Origin: Glebionis coronaria
Taxonomy: Eukaryota; Streptophyta; Magnoliopsida; Asterales; Asteraceae
DNA: 64,000 nucleotides
Reading direction: 5' to 3'
Assembly (NCBI GenBank): GCA_025667525.1
Contig: CM046881.1
Coordinates: 24,315,580-24,379,579, forward strand
Part shown: positions 34,717 through 46,100 of the stretch, in pieces
Numbering within the stretch: position 1 is the stretch's first letter
Layout of the letters: each line of letters starts with the position of its first letter
The notes under the pieces: model-generated
The model's database searches: none
What the model was told of the DNA's origin: nothing
What the model saw: the letters and a program-made list of their open reading frames with translations, nothing else
Made by a program: the position numbers and the translations under genes

Positions 34717-36266
34717 GATTATGGATATTGGGACAGTGGATGCTCCAGGCACATGACAGGGAAGGAAGATTATCTCACTAACTTCACTCCAATTAAGGAT
34801 GGTGATAAGGTTTACTTTGGAGGCGGATATGGCACTAGCACAGGTAAAGGAACTCTTCTCACCAAGAACTTGCGTTTTGAGAACGTATTTCTGGTAAAGG
34901 AACTTGATTACAATCTTTTTAGTGTATCACAAGTTTATGATAACAAAAATAAAGTTCTGTTTACTGATATTGAATGCTTGGTGCTAAGCAAGGATTATAA
35001 AATCCCAGATGAGAAATATATAGACTATAGAACACTAGACATAAAGACATCTATAATGTGAATCTTAATGGGATTAGGATGAATAATAATATGTCATGTT
35101 TTTATGCCAAGGCTTCAGTAGATGAGAGTAATCTATGGTACAGGAGACTAGGGTACATAAACTTCAAGAACATAAACATGCTTGTGAGACTTGGCTTGGT
35201 TGATGGTTTGCCTGAAAAGGCTTTCCATAATGACCACTCTTGTGTTGCATGCCTTAAAGGCAAGAAGTACAAGGTATCATTTAAGTCTAAACAGGTGCAC
35301 TCTAGTTCTAGACCACTTCACTTGCTACATATGGATCTATTTGGTCCAACTAATATAGAGAGTTTGAATAGTAAATCATATTGCTTTCTCATCACAGATG
35401 ACTTTTCTAGGTTTACTTGGACTTTCTTTTTAGCTATGAAGAGTGAAACTGCTGATACTTTAATTGATTTTATCACTCAGATTGAGAAAAAGACTGGTAA
35501 TGAAGTTAAAATACTTAGGAGTGATAATGGTGGTGAGTTTAGAAATAAACTTTTAGATGATTTTTGTGCCGAGAAAGGGATTACTAGGCAGTTTAGTGTT
35601 GCCAGAACCCCACAGCAAAATGGGGTTGCTGAGAGAAAGAATAGAACCCCAATGGAAGCAGCCAGGACAATGTTGGCTGATGCTCATTTCACCATAGCTT
35701 TTTAGGCTGAGGCTGTGAATACAGCTTGTTATGTTCAGAATAGAGCATTGGTCAACAAGATACAGAACAAAACACCTTATGAGTTACTTTGAGGAAGGAA
35801 ACCTAATATTGGTTTTCTTAAACCTTTTGGTTGTCATGTAGTTGTTCTTGATACTAGTGATGCCTTAGGTAAATTTAGTGCAAAAGGTGATGAAGGCTAT
35901 TTCATGGGTTATTCAGTGCAGAGCAAAGGATATAGGGTTTACCTTAAGAAGGAAAAACGTATACTTGAAAGAGTACATGTTAGGTTTTTAGAGAGTAAAC
36001 CTAGTGATCCTGAAAGTGGTCCAAATTGGTTGTTTGACTTGGAACCTCTATCTAGGACTCTAAATTATATGCATGTTACTAACCCAGACATTATGAAGGT
36101 AACTTCAAATGTTGGTGAAGAACAAGTTGTTGATGTTTCAGGTACACAGGTTAATGAAGAGGTTGGATCACAAGCAGAGAAGGCATCTCCCATGCAAGAG
36201 TATGTTACAATCCCCATATGGACATATGCTTTTGCTACTGCTGGAAAGGAAAATGGTGGTCCCTAA
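34717..36266 (+). pseudogene. pol: copia protease and integrase (broken)
   Basis: Protease signature WDSGCSRHMTG at 34729-34761, then a frameshift near 35060. The GAG-pre-integrase region (LWYRRLGYINFKN to SCVACLKGKKY) follows, and the integrase core shows FLITDDFSRFTWT, ILRSDNGGEF and QQNGVAERKNRT, so all three catalytic residues remain. In-frame stops at about 35703 (TAG) and 35790 (TGA) interrupt the C-terminal part, which continues to FMGYSVQSKGYRVY. A stop at 36264 separates it from the linker to RT. Confidence 0.87.
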
Positions 36267-36284
36267 ATACCACCAGTTAACAAC

Positions 36285-38275
36285 ATGCATGGTCCTTCAG
36301 GCGCTGACAAAAGCAAATCTGGCACTGACAGGACAAATTCAGGCGTTGATGGCTCAAACGTTGACAACACCATTTCAGACGTTGATAACTTAAACGTTGA
36401 GAATCAAGGTTCAGGCGTTGACAACACTTATGAGCATCTTTTCTCTTCCAGTTTTGAACAAGGTGGACCTTCCAATACGTATGAAGAGGTTCATATTGAT
36501 GAAAGAGAGTCTGAAGAAGATATTAGCAATATAGAAGATGAGATTGAGGACAACAGACTTTTTGAAGGAGGAGTGCTTACTACTACCACCAAAAATCATC
36601 CTCCTTCTCTTATCATTGGTGATGTGATGTCTCCTATTCAGACTAGAAGATCTCATCAGAGTCTTGGAGGATTTATTGCTAATATTCACAAGAAGGTTGA
36701 TACCCCTCTTGTTCAAGCATGTTTGTTTTCCTGTTGTCTGTCACAACAGGAACCTAAGAAGATCTTTGATGATCTCAAAGAACCAAGTTGGGTGGAAGCA
36801 ATGCAGGATGAGCTTCATCAAGTTGCAATTCAGGATGTTTGGGAGCTGGTTGATTGTCCCAGATATGTCAGACCCATAGGGACAAGATGGGTTCTAAGAA
36901 ACAAGAGAGATGAAAGAGGCATTGTGGTCAGAAACAATGCACGTTTAGTGACTCAGGGATATACACAAGAGGAAGGGATAGACTATGAGGAGGTCTTTGC
37001 ACCAGTTGCAAGGATTGAAGCTATAAGGATATTTCTAGCCTATGCCTCCTGCATGGGCTTCACTGTCTATCAAATGGATGTGAAGAGTGCCTTCCTCTAT
37101 GGCACAATTGTTGAGGAGGTGTATGGATGCAGCCTCCTGGTTTTGAGGATCCAGAGAATCCAGACAAGGTGTATAGAGTCAAGAAGGCTATGTATGGACT
37201 TCATCAAGCCCCAAGAGCATGGTATGGTACATTGTCCACTTACTTGGTGGACAATGGATTCAAAAGGGGCACCATAGACAAGACATTATTTACCAAGGAT
37301 GGTAAGGATGTCTTACTTGTTCAGGTTTATGTTGATGATATCACTTTTGGATCTACAAATCCAAAGATGAGTGAATACTTTTCCAAGCTTATGACAAACA
37401 AATTCAAGATGAGTGCAATGGGGGAGATGAACTTCTTTCTAGGGTTACAAGTTCAACAGAAAGAAGATGGTATCTTCATCTCCCAGGATAAATATGTGGA
37501 TGAGATCTTGAAGAAGTTTGGCTTTTCTCCACATGAAAAGAGGGCTACTACTCCTATGGATAGAGAACACCCTTGGGGAAAGATTGGAGATGGAAAAGAT
37601 GTGGATGTCAGGCACTATAGATCAATGATTGGTTCATTGATGTATCTCACAGCCTCCAGACCTGACATCATGTTTGCTGTGTGTGCATGTGCACGCCATC
37701 AAGTGACTCCCAAAGAATGTCATCTTTATGCTGTTAAGAGAATCTTTAGGTACCTAAGATGTTATCCTAGTCTTGGTTTGTGGTACCCAAAGGATTCACC
37801 TTTTGAGCTTATTGCATATTCAGACAGTGATTATGGAGGTGATAAGTTTGATAGAAAATCCACAACTGGTGGATGTCAGTTTCTTAGGAGCAGGTTGATA
37901 TCTTGGCAATGCAAGAAACAAACAGTGGTGGCTAATTCTACAACTGAAGCAGAGTACGTTGCTGCAGCTGCTTGTTGTGGACAAGTTTTATGGATTCAGA
38001 ACCAGCTGTTGGATTATGGGTATAATTTCATGCATACCAAGATATTTGTTGACAATAATAGCACTTTATGCATTATTAAAAATCATGCACATCATTCTAA
38101 AACTAAACACATAGAAATTGGACACCATTTTATAAGAGATTGTTTTGAAAAGGGTTTAATACAACCAGATAGGGTTGACACAGAAGAAAATGTGTCTGAT
38201 TTACTAACTAAACCTTTTGATGCTGGAAGATTTCAATACTTGGTAACAAGTATTGGAATGATCAATCTCACATAA
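36285..38275 (+). pseudogene. pol: copia reverse transcriptase-RNase H (one frameshift)
   Basis: Starts in a low-complexity linker. RT begins about [12 protein letters not shown], with [34 protein letters not shown] frameshift at about 37115-37130 moves into the second frame, which holds [14 protein letters not shown], the catalytic VYVDDITFGS and, for RNase H, YSDSDYGG, NSTTEAEYVAAA and DLLTKPFDAGRF, ending at 38275. All key RT residues are visible. The frameshift is the only clear break in this part. Confidence 0.9.
36302..36420 (+). repeat. 21/15-bp phased array in the integrase-RT linker
   Basis: Cores at 36302, 36323, 36344, 36359, 36380, 36395 and 36416, spacing 21, 21, 15, 21, 15 and 21 bp. 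In protein this is a heptad and pentad series of G/N/D-x-D units ([38 protein letters not shown]). Confidence 0.85.
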
Positions 38276-38370
38276 TATGTGTTTTGGAGTCTTTTTGTAA
38301 AAGTATGTACAGGATAATGCATTGTTATTGGTCTTTTTGAGGATTTAGATTTTCCACTATATTTTTCTAA

Positions 38371-38486
38371 CACTGACAAAGGTTACTTCAACGCTGATAA
38401 GTGTTATTGTGACGTTGTCAACAATATATTTGTCTAACGCTGACAAATGTTTCCTTAACGCTGACAAGTGTTATCGGGGCGTTGTC
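38371..38486 (+). repeat. 21-bp phased motif array (non-coding, pol-ORF3 interval)
   Basis: Cores CACTGAC, CGCTGAT, CGTTGTC, CGCTGAC, CGCTGAC and CGTTGTC start at 38371, 38392, 38413, 38438, 38459 and 38480, spacing 21, 21, 25, 21 and 21 bp. Confidence 0.8.
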
Positions 38487-39130
38487 AACAACAATGTTAG
38501 TTTTGTGGTTTTCAATCTAAATGTGCAGGTAGTTTTAGCATTATACCATTGGATACAGAGTTGCTTATGGATCCTTGGGAGATCATTTGCGCATGTTTTT
38601 ATTTATGGATGATGGTTGGAATTTTCTATTCCTATCTTGACATAAATTTTTTATGTTCATGCATATTTTTGGCAACTTATGTATCACAGTTTAAGGGGAG
38701 GTTTAGGAACCTTTAGGACTTTTGGGTATCCTTATGATACTCTTATCACAATTCTAGATTGTGTCCACAGGTGAGTATGAGTTAGTTTTACTATATCATG
38801 AGGCACTGTAGCATGCAAAGTTGATATACTATGCATGCTGCCAAGACATTTTTGGACTAGAATTGGTTGTGGTCTGTTGGGAGACTTGGGGATGATTTTA
38901 TCATGGGTTTTACCTGGGAGTAACAAAGAATTTTATGAGGTAACTTAGTTGTTAAGAGTTTTGGTTAGCAAGGGACACTAGAGGACTATTATGTCTATCT
39001 TGCATAAGCAAGTGTGCATAACTGGACAGTCCTTGCTGCCCTATAATAATTATCAACTTATAGGTTATCTTCTCTAGGATAAATTACTTTGTTAAGGTCA
39101 TTTTTCATTTTTATAAATTTTTATTTTTGA

Positions 39131-39247
39131 CGCTGACAAGTATTTTTCCAAGCGTTGTTGTGACCAATTTAGACGCTGGCATGGCTTTGGCAAACGTTGA
39201 CACGAATATAGCCGTTGGGCATTGATGGGTTATTTTTTACCGTTGAC
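39131..39247 (+). repeat. Phased motif array upstream of ORF3
   Basis: Cores at 39131, 39153, 39174, 39195 and 39213, then 39220 and 39241. Most steps are 21-22 bp, with an 18-bp and a 7-bp irregularity. Lies about 180 bp upstream of a TATA-like box. Confidence 0.7.
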
Positions 39248-39401
39248 ACTCAATGGGACCTACCAAGTTGTTACTTTTTGACAAATTTTTGGGCCATAAT
39301 TTTGGGAGCAGATAACTTTTATTTAATGCATGAGATAAACTTATTTCTTTTCAATATTTTCATGATTGTATTTTTGAAAATAGTTGCCTAATTTTTGACC
39401 A

Positions 39402-39430
39402 ATCACATGCATATTTCTCTCCTATATATT
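39402..39430 (+). promoter_or_regulatory. CCAAT and TATA-like boxes before ORF3
   Basis: ACCAATCA at about 39401-39408 and CTATATATT at 39422-39430 precede the ORF3 ATG (39526) by about 100 bp. An acceptor-like TTTTTAAACAG ends near 39450, so splicing from an upstream donor is an alternative to an internal promoter. Confidence 0.4.
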
Positions 39431-40373
39431 TGGATCCTATTTTTAAACAGGGTACCTATCATTCTTGTCTAAGAATCTTTTCTCCTATACTTCATCTTTA
39501 TCAATTATTCAAACAGCTTTCAACAATGGCACCAAAATTTAAACCGAGTGATTTGGAATTGGGATTCAGGAGTCAACACAACATGATAGCATATTTGGAT
39601 GCTGATGATACTCTGTTTCCCCAATACACACAAATGGTGGCATATTTTAATGCATCCCCAATTAGGTATGCTCTTTCTCATGCTCCACTCATTTCTGTCA
39701 CACATATTAAGCAGTTTTGGAACAATGTTAGTTCCTCAACAGTTAATAGAGTGACTACATTATCATCTATTGTTCATGGGCGCACATGGGTGGTTACTGA
39801 AGCTTTGGTTCGCCAAGCTTTGCATCTTGATGATGCAGATGGTATAACCACCCTCCCCATTAATGAAATAGAACAAGGACTAAGGGCTTTGGGTTATCCT
39901 TTCCCTGATGAGGGATCTTTAAATAAATATCATAAACAGGAGTTTCCCCCAGCCTGGAAGTACCTAATACATGTCCTCTAGCAATGTTTGAGTCCCAAGT
40001 GTACTTCACACAATGAGATCAATAGATCTATTGCTATTGCTATTGTGTGCATTGCTACTGGGCAAAACTTTAATTATTCCAAAATGATTTTTGAGGGCAT
40101 GTGTAAAAATAAAGGGAATAAAATGACTTTAGCTTATCCCAGATTTTTACAAATGGTTTTTGATGTCCAAAATTACTACACAAGGGATCATGATGATTTT
40201 TATGAGATCCATGTGCAAAAGAAAGATATTTTTACAAAGTTGAACTCACCCCCTCACCGTGAGTTACCCCTAACCTCAGCTATGATTGCTTTCATAGAAG
40301 CAACACAACCCCAACCAATACCAGAACCTTTACCTTCCCCGCAACACATGCAACTTGACCAAGAACCCTTTGA

Positions 40374-40422
40374 CGTTGACACTTTAAATGTTGCCGTTGA
40401 CACACCTAATCCAGACGCTGAC
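40374..40422 (+). repeat. 21-bp phased motif in ORF3 (first cluster)
   Basis: Cores at 40374, 40395 and 40416 (CGTTGAC, CGTTGAC, CGCTGAC), spacing 21 and 21 bp. Confidence 0.75.
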
Positions 40423-41075
40423 ACCATTCCCACACAGACCCAAACACCCCTTAACCAACCCACATCTACCCAATCCACATCATCTTCTCCCCCACCACAG
40501 TATAGGTTGCAAAAACACCAAAGGACTACTGGAGTGTTCTCCTCTAGTGGTCCTAGCCATGAAGTAGAGAGAACCACCACCACAAGTGTGGTTGGTGCTA
40601 TGGATGAGACTAGGACTGTTGGTTCTAGCTTAGATGCTGGCCAAGGCAGTCCTAACATCTTTAAGACATCATCCATGCCCCATGAATCTAACTTGGGAGG
40701 TCAAATACCCATTTTAGAGGAGGGCAGATTGGAACAAATGACATTAATGGAATTGACGGCTGTCTGCATTAGCTTGCAAAAGCAAAATGCAGACTTGGTA
40801 CATATTATCAGTACACAAGGCCTTAAACTCAAGAAATTGAGGGAGAGGATTGTTATTTTGGAGAATGCTAGCACAAGGCGTGGGATGGAGGAATCTTCCA
40901 AAGGGGAGGAAGAACATGTTAATGTGAGTGACAAGAGCTTACATGATGGTGAATCTTTGGGTATTGCTGAGGCCCTAACTAGTTTGAAGAAACAGCCAGG
41001 TTTTGTTAGATCTCTGGTCACCCCTACAAATTTAGACATGTCATTTACAGCTATGTTGGAGCAAATTACAAGAGG

Positions 41076-41166
41076 CGCTGAGACAGGTAATTTGGGCGTT
41101 GACAAAAGTAGTTTGAACGCTGATATGAGTAATTTGGGCGCTGACACAAGCAAATTGAGCGCTGAC
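41076..41166 (+). repeat. 21-bp phased motif in ORF3 (second cluster)
   Basis: Cores CGCTGAG, CGTTGAC, CGCTGAT, CGCTGAC, CGCTGAC at 41076, 41097, 41118, 41139 and 41160, all exactly 21 bp apart. They encode heptads GAETGNL, GVDKSSL, NADMSNL, GADTSKL. Confidence 0.88.
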
Positions 41167-42607
41167 AGACCTGCAGATGAGGTTGATGTATTCCAGTCAT
41201 CATCCATCATTAAAGAAGTTTCTTCACAGGTATTATCATCTTCCTTACCTATCATTGATCCATTAGATAAGGGTAAGGGTATTATGATAGAAGTAGATGT
41301 TCCAAAGAATGCAGCACAGATTGAGTTTGATAGAAGGTTGGTTGCACAACTTGTGGAACAAGAAAGTAAGAAGGTTGGTGCATCACCATTTGTTGTCACT
41401 TCAGAGGAACAAGAAGGAAGTGATGAAGATGATTCAGATTCAAGTGTGATGATCATTGATGATCCAGAAATACTTGAGTATGGTGATGATTTGGCAAGCG
41501 AGAAGTTGAATGAGTTGAAATTACAAATAGATTTTGATATGCCAGAAGTTGTTCAGATGTACCATGCTTGGGAGAATAGTAATATGGAAAATCCAGATTT
41601 GACACTTTCAGATAAGATTTGGGGATTGGAAATTCTTCTAAGAGTTCAAAATGATTGCAAGGTGATTCTGGAACATAAGGATAGCAATTTTCTCTCATTA
41701 TTGAGAAGGGATAGAAGGGAGCTTTACTACAAGTTACTCAGATGTCATGGAACATGATGGACTTACAAGAAATTGTTGGGTTTGTCTTTTGATGAACTAA
41801 AGTACAAGGCATATCCCATTTGGGCTAGAGTGCAGGAAGAGAACACTCTAAGACTTCTTTCTGATGAGAGGAAAGAAGAGCTTGCAGAAGGGATGGAGCT
41901 TAAGAAGGCAATGATTGTTCCCAGACCTGTGAAGAAGGGAGTCCCTCTTGAGTTTCCTAAAGATATGGATAGATTGTATCCAAGTGAAGCAGTTATAAGA
42001 AGGAGCATCAAGCTCTCACCATTAGAAGCTTCAGATATGGTGCAAGTGTTACCTTTAGATTCCAGAAACCCTATTGTAAGCTATGAAGAAGATGAATGTG
42101 GGTTTTGGAAGATTGACAGGTACGGGAAAGAGGTACACACTTTTACTACACTCATATCTCTTTTTGCAAGTGTTGATAGAGAAGACTTGGTGGACGTTTG
42201 GAGGTTATTAGAAGCCAAGTATGAGGCTGAAGCTCCTACTTCAGTCAATGCAATAAAGCTGTGGTCCACATTCAAGAAAATGTGTGGATTAACAGAAGAA
42301 GATCCTGCTGTTTGGAAGGATCTTGAACATTATCTCAGTGGTCTTCAATGGCGTTTGTATTCAGCTGCTGGTGTTTATTATTTGAGCTCAACAAAGTTTG
42401 CTGAGTATCTTCTTGTAGATGCTCAGTATCCCATGTCCAAAGAAGTTTTGGAGAAGATGAAGACAACTCAGCTGGAGATTGATTATTCAAGTGATGTGGC
42501 CAAATATTTGATCAGATATATTTATTACCAATATGATAAGTGTATTAAGATTCCTCCTAGTTCTTAATGTTTATTTAGAAACTTGATTACTAGAGTAGAT
42601 ATCAAGT

Positions 42608-42619
42608 TTAGGGGAGGAT
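42608..42619 (+). other. Polypurine tract
   Basis: TTAGGGGAGGAT directly before the 3' LTR start TGTTGGG. Confidence 0.8.
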
Positions 42620-43135
42620 TGTTGGGAATAAAATATAGCCAGTTCACTTGAGTGCTGACAAGAGGAAAACAAGCGTTGATAGGAAGAAAACAAACGCTGA
42701 CAGATCAAGCGTTGACAATAAGAAGTCAAGCATTGATACATTAAAGACAAGCACTGATGGAAAGATATGGTCTACGCGTATATTGTTTCTAGATTACTTC
42801 TAGTAAAGATAGGATCAACAATGTATTTTCTATATTTATCTTTACCTAGAATAGTTGATACGTAGACTCTTGTACAAGGCTTCTTATATCTATAAAAGAA
42901 GACCTTTAGGTTATTGTTCAATATAAGTTTTCATACGTTAAACACTTTCATTGTAAGCAAGTTTGTTATCATTAATCAAGTGAAAGTTTGTTTACATCTT
43001 CGTGTGTTCTTGTTTAAGTGTTAATTCCGCATAACACTTAGATTATCATATACATATACAAAGGTTTCTCTAAGTGTATAACTTGATCTAATCTCGTATA
43101 CATAAAGCTAAATCGATCTAAGTTTGGGATCAACA
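42620..43135 (+). repeat. 3' LTR (516 bp)
   Basis: Same length as the 5' LTR. About 11 differences by eye, including CG-to-TG or CG-to-CA changes in two motif cores. TSD AATCG follows. Confidence 0.95.
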
Positions 43136-43140
43136 AATCG

Positions 43141-46100
43141 CTAACATATAAAAACATATTTATATTGAAATTATATGACAACATGGGCTGCAATAAAATA
43201 GTCATAACATGTGATAAATGACTCTGTTTCAAGACCACAACAAAGAAAATGGATCCTTGGAATAAGGATTAATTTTATCTAGGCAAAGATTGGTCAAAAG
43301 CGAATAAACTGGATAAAAAACTGATGAAAATGGACCATAAACAGCCAAAACATTGTCGTAACTGGCTGAAATCATCCAAACATAAGAAAAAACATCTAAA
43401 TTTATTTCTAGTCCATATGAACCACATACAAATTGGTCAAAATGTTTTCGCCCGGATTCTAGATTGATGAAACACGTATATGTATTTTCTTTGTTTAGTT
43501 TTGGTCGTGTTTTACCTAGTATAAAAGTTGGTCAGCTAGTATTTGAGGTAGTTGAGAATGCACTAGACAAAGAGCATCTCGACAACACATTATAATATAA
43601 AGGTCACGATATGAGTGTGTTCTAACAACACGTTGTGTTATTTGACCAAGAAAACAATGATATTGTTTATCCTTGTGAAGCCTACACATGTGAATAATAT
43701 ACAAAAAAAGGACAAGTATTTTTTGACATTTCATGTAGGAGGATCATGCTTCATTATTATATGACTCTAAAATATTTGATTCTATATTTTATTCTATTTA
43801 AACTGAGACCCATCAAGAAATAGAGTGTCAAACATAATCGCTAACATATAAAAACAGATTTAGATTGAAATTATCTAACAACGTGGAATGCAACAAAATC
43901 ATTATAACATGTGATACATGACTCCGTTTCAAGACCACAACTAAGAAAATGGATCCTTGAAATAAGGATTATTTTTATCTAGGCAAACATTGGTCAAAAG
44001 CGACTAAACATGATAAAAAAACTGATTAAAATCGACCATAAACAGCGAAAACATTGTTGTAACCGGCTGAAATCATCCAAACCTAAGAAAAAACCACTAA
44101 ATTTATTTCTAGTCCATATGGACCACATAGAAACCGGTCAAAATGTTTTCGCCTGGATTCTAGATGGATGAAACACGTATATGTATTTTCTTTGTTTAGT
44201 TTTGGTCGTGTTTTACCTAGTATAAAAGTTGGTCAGCTATTATTTGAGGTAGTTGAGAATGCACTAGACAAAGAGCATCTCGACGAAACATTATAATATA
44301 AAGGTCAAGATATGAGTGTGGTCTAACAACACGTTGTGTTATTTGACCAAGAAAACAATGATATTGTTTATCCTTGTGAAGCCTACACAGGTGAATAATA
44401 TACAAAAAAGGACAAGTATTTTTTGACATTTCATGTGGGAGGATCATGCTTCTGTATTATATGACTCTGAAATATTTGATTCCATATTTTATTCTATTTA
44501 AACTGAGACCCATCAAGAAATAGAGTGCCAAACATAATCGCTAACCTATAAAAACAGATTTAGATTGGAATTATCTTACAATGTGGACTGCAACAAAATC
44601 ATCATAACATGTGATACATGACTCCAATTCAAGACTACAACTAAGAAAATGGATCCTTGAAATAAGGATTAATTTTATCTAGGCAAAGATTCGTCAAAAG
44701 CGATTGAACCTGATAAAAAACTGATGAAAATCGACCATAAACAGCCAAAACATTGTCGTAACCGGCTGAAATCATCCAAACATAAGAAAAAACATCTAAA
44801 TTTATTTATAGTCCATATGGAGCACATAGAAACCGGTCAAAATGTTTTCGCCCAGATTCTAGATGGATGAAACACGTATATGTATTTTCTTTGTTTAGTT
44901 TTGGTCGTGTTTTACCTAGTATAAAAGTTGGTCAGCTATTATTTGAGGTAGTTGAGAATGCACTAGACAAAGAGCATCTCGATGACACGTTATAATATAA
45001 AGGTCAAGATATGAGTGTGGTCTAACAACACGTTGTGTTATTTGACAAAGAAAACAATGATATTGTTTATCCTTTTGAAGCCTACACAGGTGAATAATAT
45101 ACCAAAAAAGGACAAGTATTTTTTGACATTTCATGTAGGAGGATCATGCTTCTGTATTATATGACTCTAAAATATTTGATTCCATATTTTATTCTATTTA
45201 AACTGAGACCCATCAAGAAATAGAGTGCCAAACATAATCGCTAACCTATAAAAACAAATTTAGGTTGGAATTATCTGACAACGTCGACTGCAACAAAATC
45301 GTCATAACATGTGATACATGACTCCGTTTCAAGACCACAACTAAGAAAATGGATCCTTGAAATAAGGATTAATTTTATATAGACAAACATTGGTCAAAAG
45401 CGACTGAACATGATAAAAAACTGATGAAAATCGACCATAAACAGCCAAAACATTATCGTAACCGGCTGAAATCATCCAAACATAAGAAAAAACATCTAAA
45501 TTTATTTCTAGTCCATATAGAGCACATAGAAACCGGTCAAAATGTTTTCGCCCAGATTCTAGATGGATGAAACACGTATATGTATTTTCTTTGTTTAGTT
45601 TTTGTCGTGTTTTACCTAGTATAAAAGTTGGTCAGCTATTATTTGAGGTAGTTGAGAATGCACTAGACAAAGAGCATCTCGATGATACATTATAATATAA
45701 CGGTCAAGATATGAGTGTGGTCTAACAACATGTTGTGTTATTTGACCAAGAAAACAATGATATTGTTTATCCTTGTGAAGCCTACACAAGTGAATAATAT
45801 ACAAAAAAGGACAAGTATTTTTTTGACATTTCATGTAAGAGGATCATGATTCTGTATTATATGACTCTGAAATATATGATTCCATATTTTATTCTATTTA
45901 AACTGAGACCCATCAGGAAATGGAGTGTCAAACATAATCGCTAACCTATAAAAACAGATTTAGATTGGAATTATCTAACAACGTAGACTGCAACAAAATC
46001 ATCATAACATGTGATACATGACTCCATTTCAAGACCACAACTAAGAAAATGGATCCTTGAAATAAGGATTAATTTTATCTAGGCAAACATTCGTCAAAAG

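Larger units (their letters stand above)
38276..39525 (+). other. Non-coding interval between pol and ORF3
   Basis: No convincing gene. It contains a PPT-like AAGGGGAGG at about 38693, two phased motif arrays, and a CCAAT/TATA-like promoter directly before ORF3. Confidence 0.6.
39526..42567 (+). pseudogene. Third ORF of the copia element (unknown protein, two in-frame stops)
   Basis: ATG at 39526 in the context CAACAATGGC, one frame to 42567 (about 1,013 codons), broken by TAG at 39979-39981 and TGA at 41755-41757. The N-terminal domain (residues about 1-230) contains KQFWNN, LRALGYPFP, PAWKYLIHVL, LSPK and YPRFLQMVF blocks that I recall from many predicted proteins of Asteraceae, often given misleading names. 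The middle is low-complexity P/T/S with the 21-bp-encoded heptads (GVDKSSL, NADMSNL, GADTSKL) and an acidic DEDDSD tract. The C-terminus is mixed alpha/charged. No signal peptide or membrane segment is obvious, so an envelope role is not supported. Function unknown. Confidence 0.7.
31275..43135 (+). mobile_element. Complete Ty1/copia (Sirevirus-like) element with large third ORF
   Basis: 11.86 kb, LTRs of 516 bp each, TSD AATCG (31270-31274 and 43136-43140), initiator-Met-type PBS, and PPT at 42608. Order: gag with two CCHC knuckles, protease, integrase, RT, RNase H, about 1.2 kb non-coding, then an ORF of about 1,013 codons. LTRs differ at about 11 of 516 positions by eye (about 2%), six of these inside the 21-bp repeat block. 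At least ten in-frame stops or frameshifts are present. Lineage assignment is from the extra 3' ORF and the purine tracts and is tentative. Confidence 0.93.

Noticed and set aside
40701..41456. 251-codon minus-strand ORF opposite ORF3
   Set aside because: Serine/leucine-rich shadow of the plus-strand reading frame.
39526..42567. Envelope protein
   Set aside because: Location fits env-like ORFs of some Sireviruses, but no signal peptide, membrane segment or cleavage site is seen.
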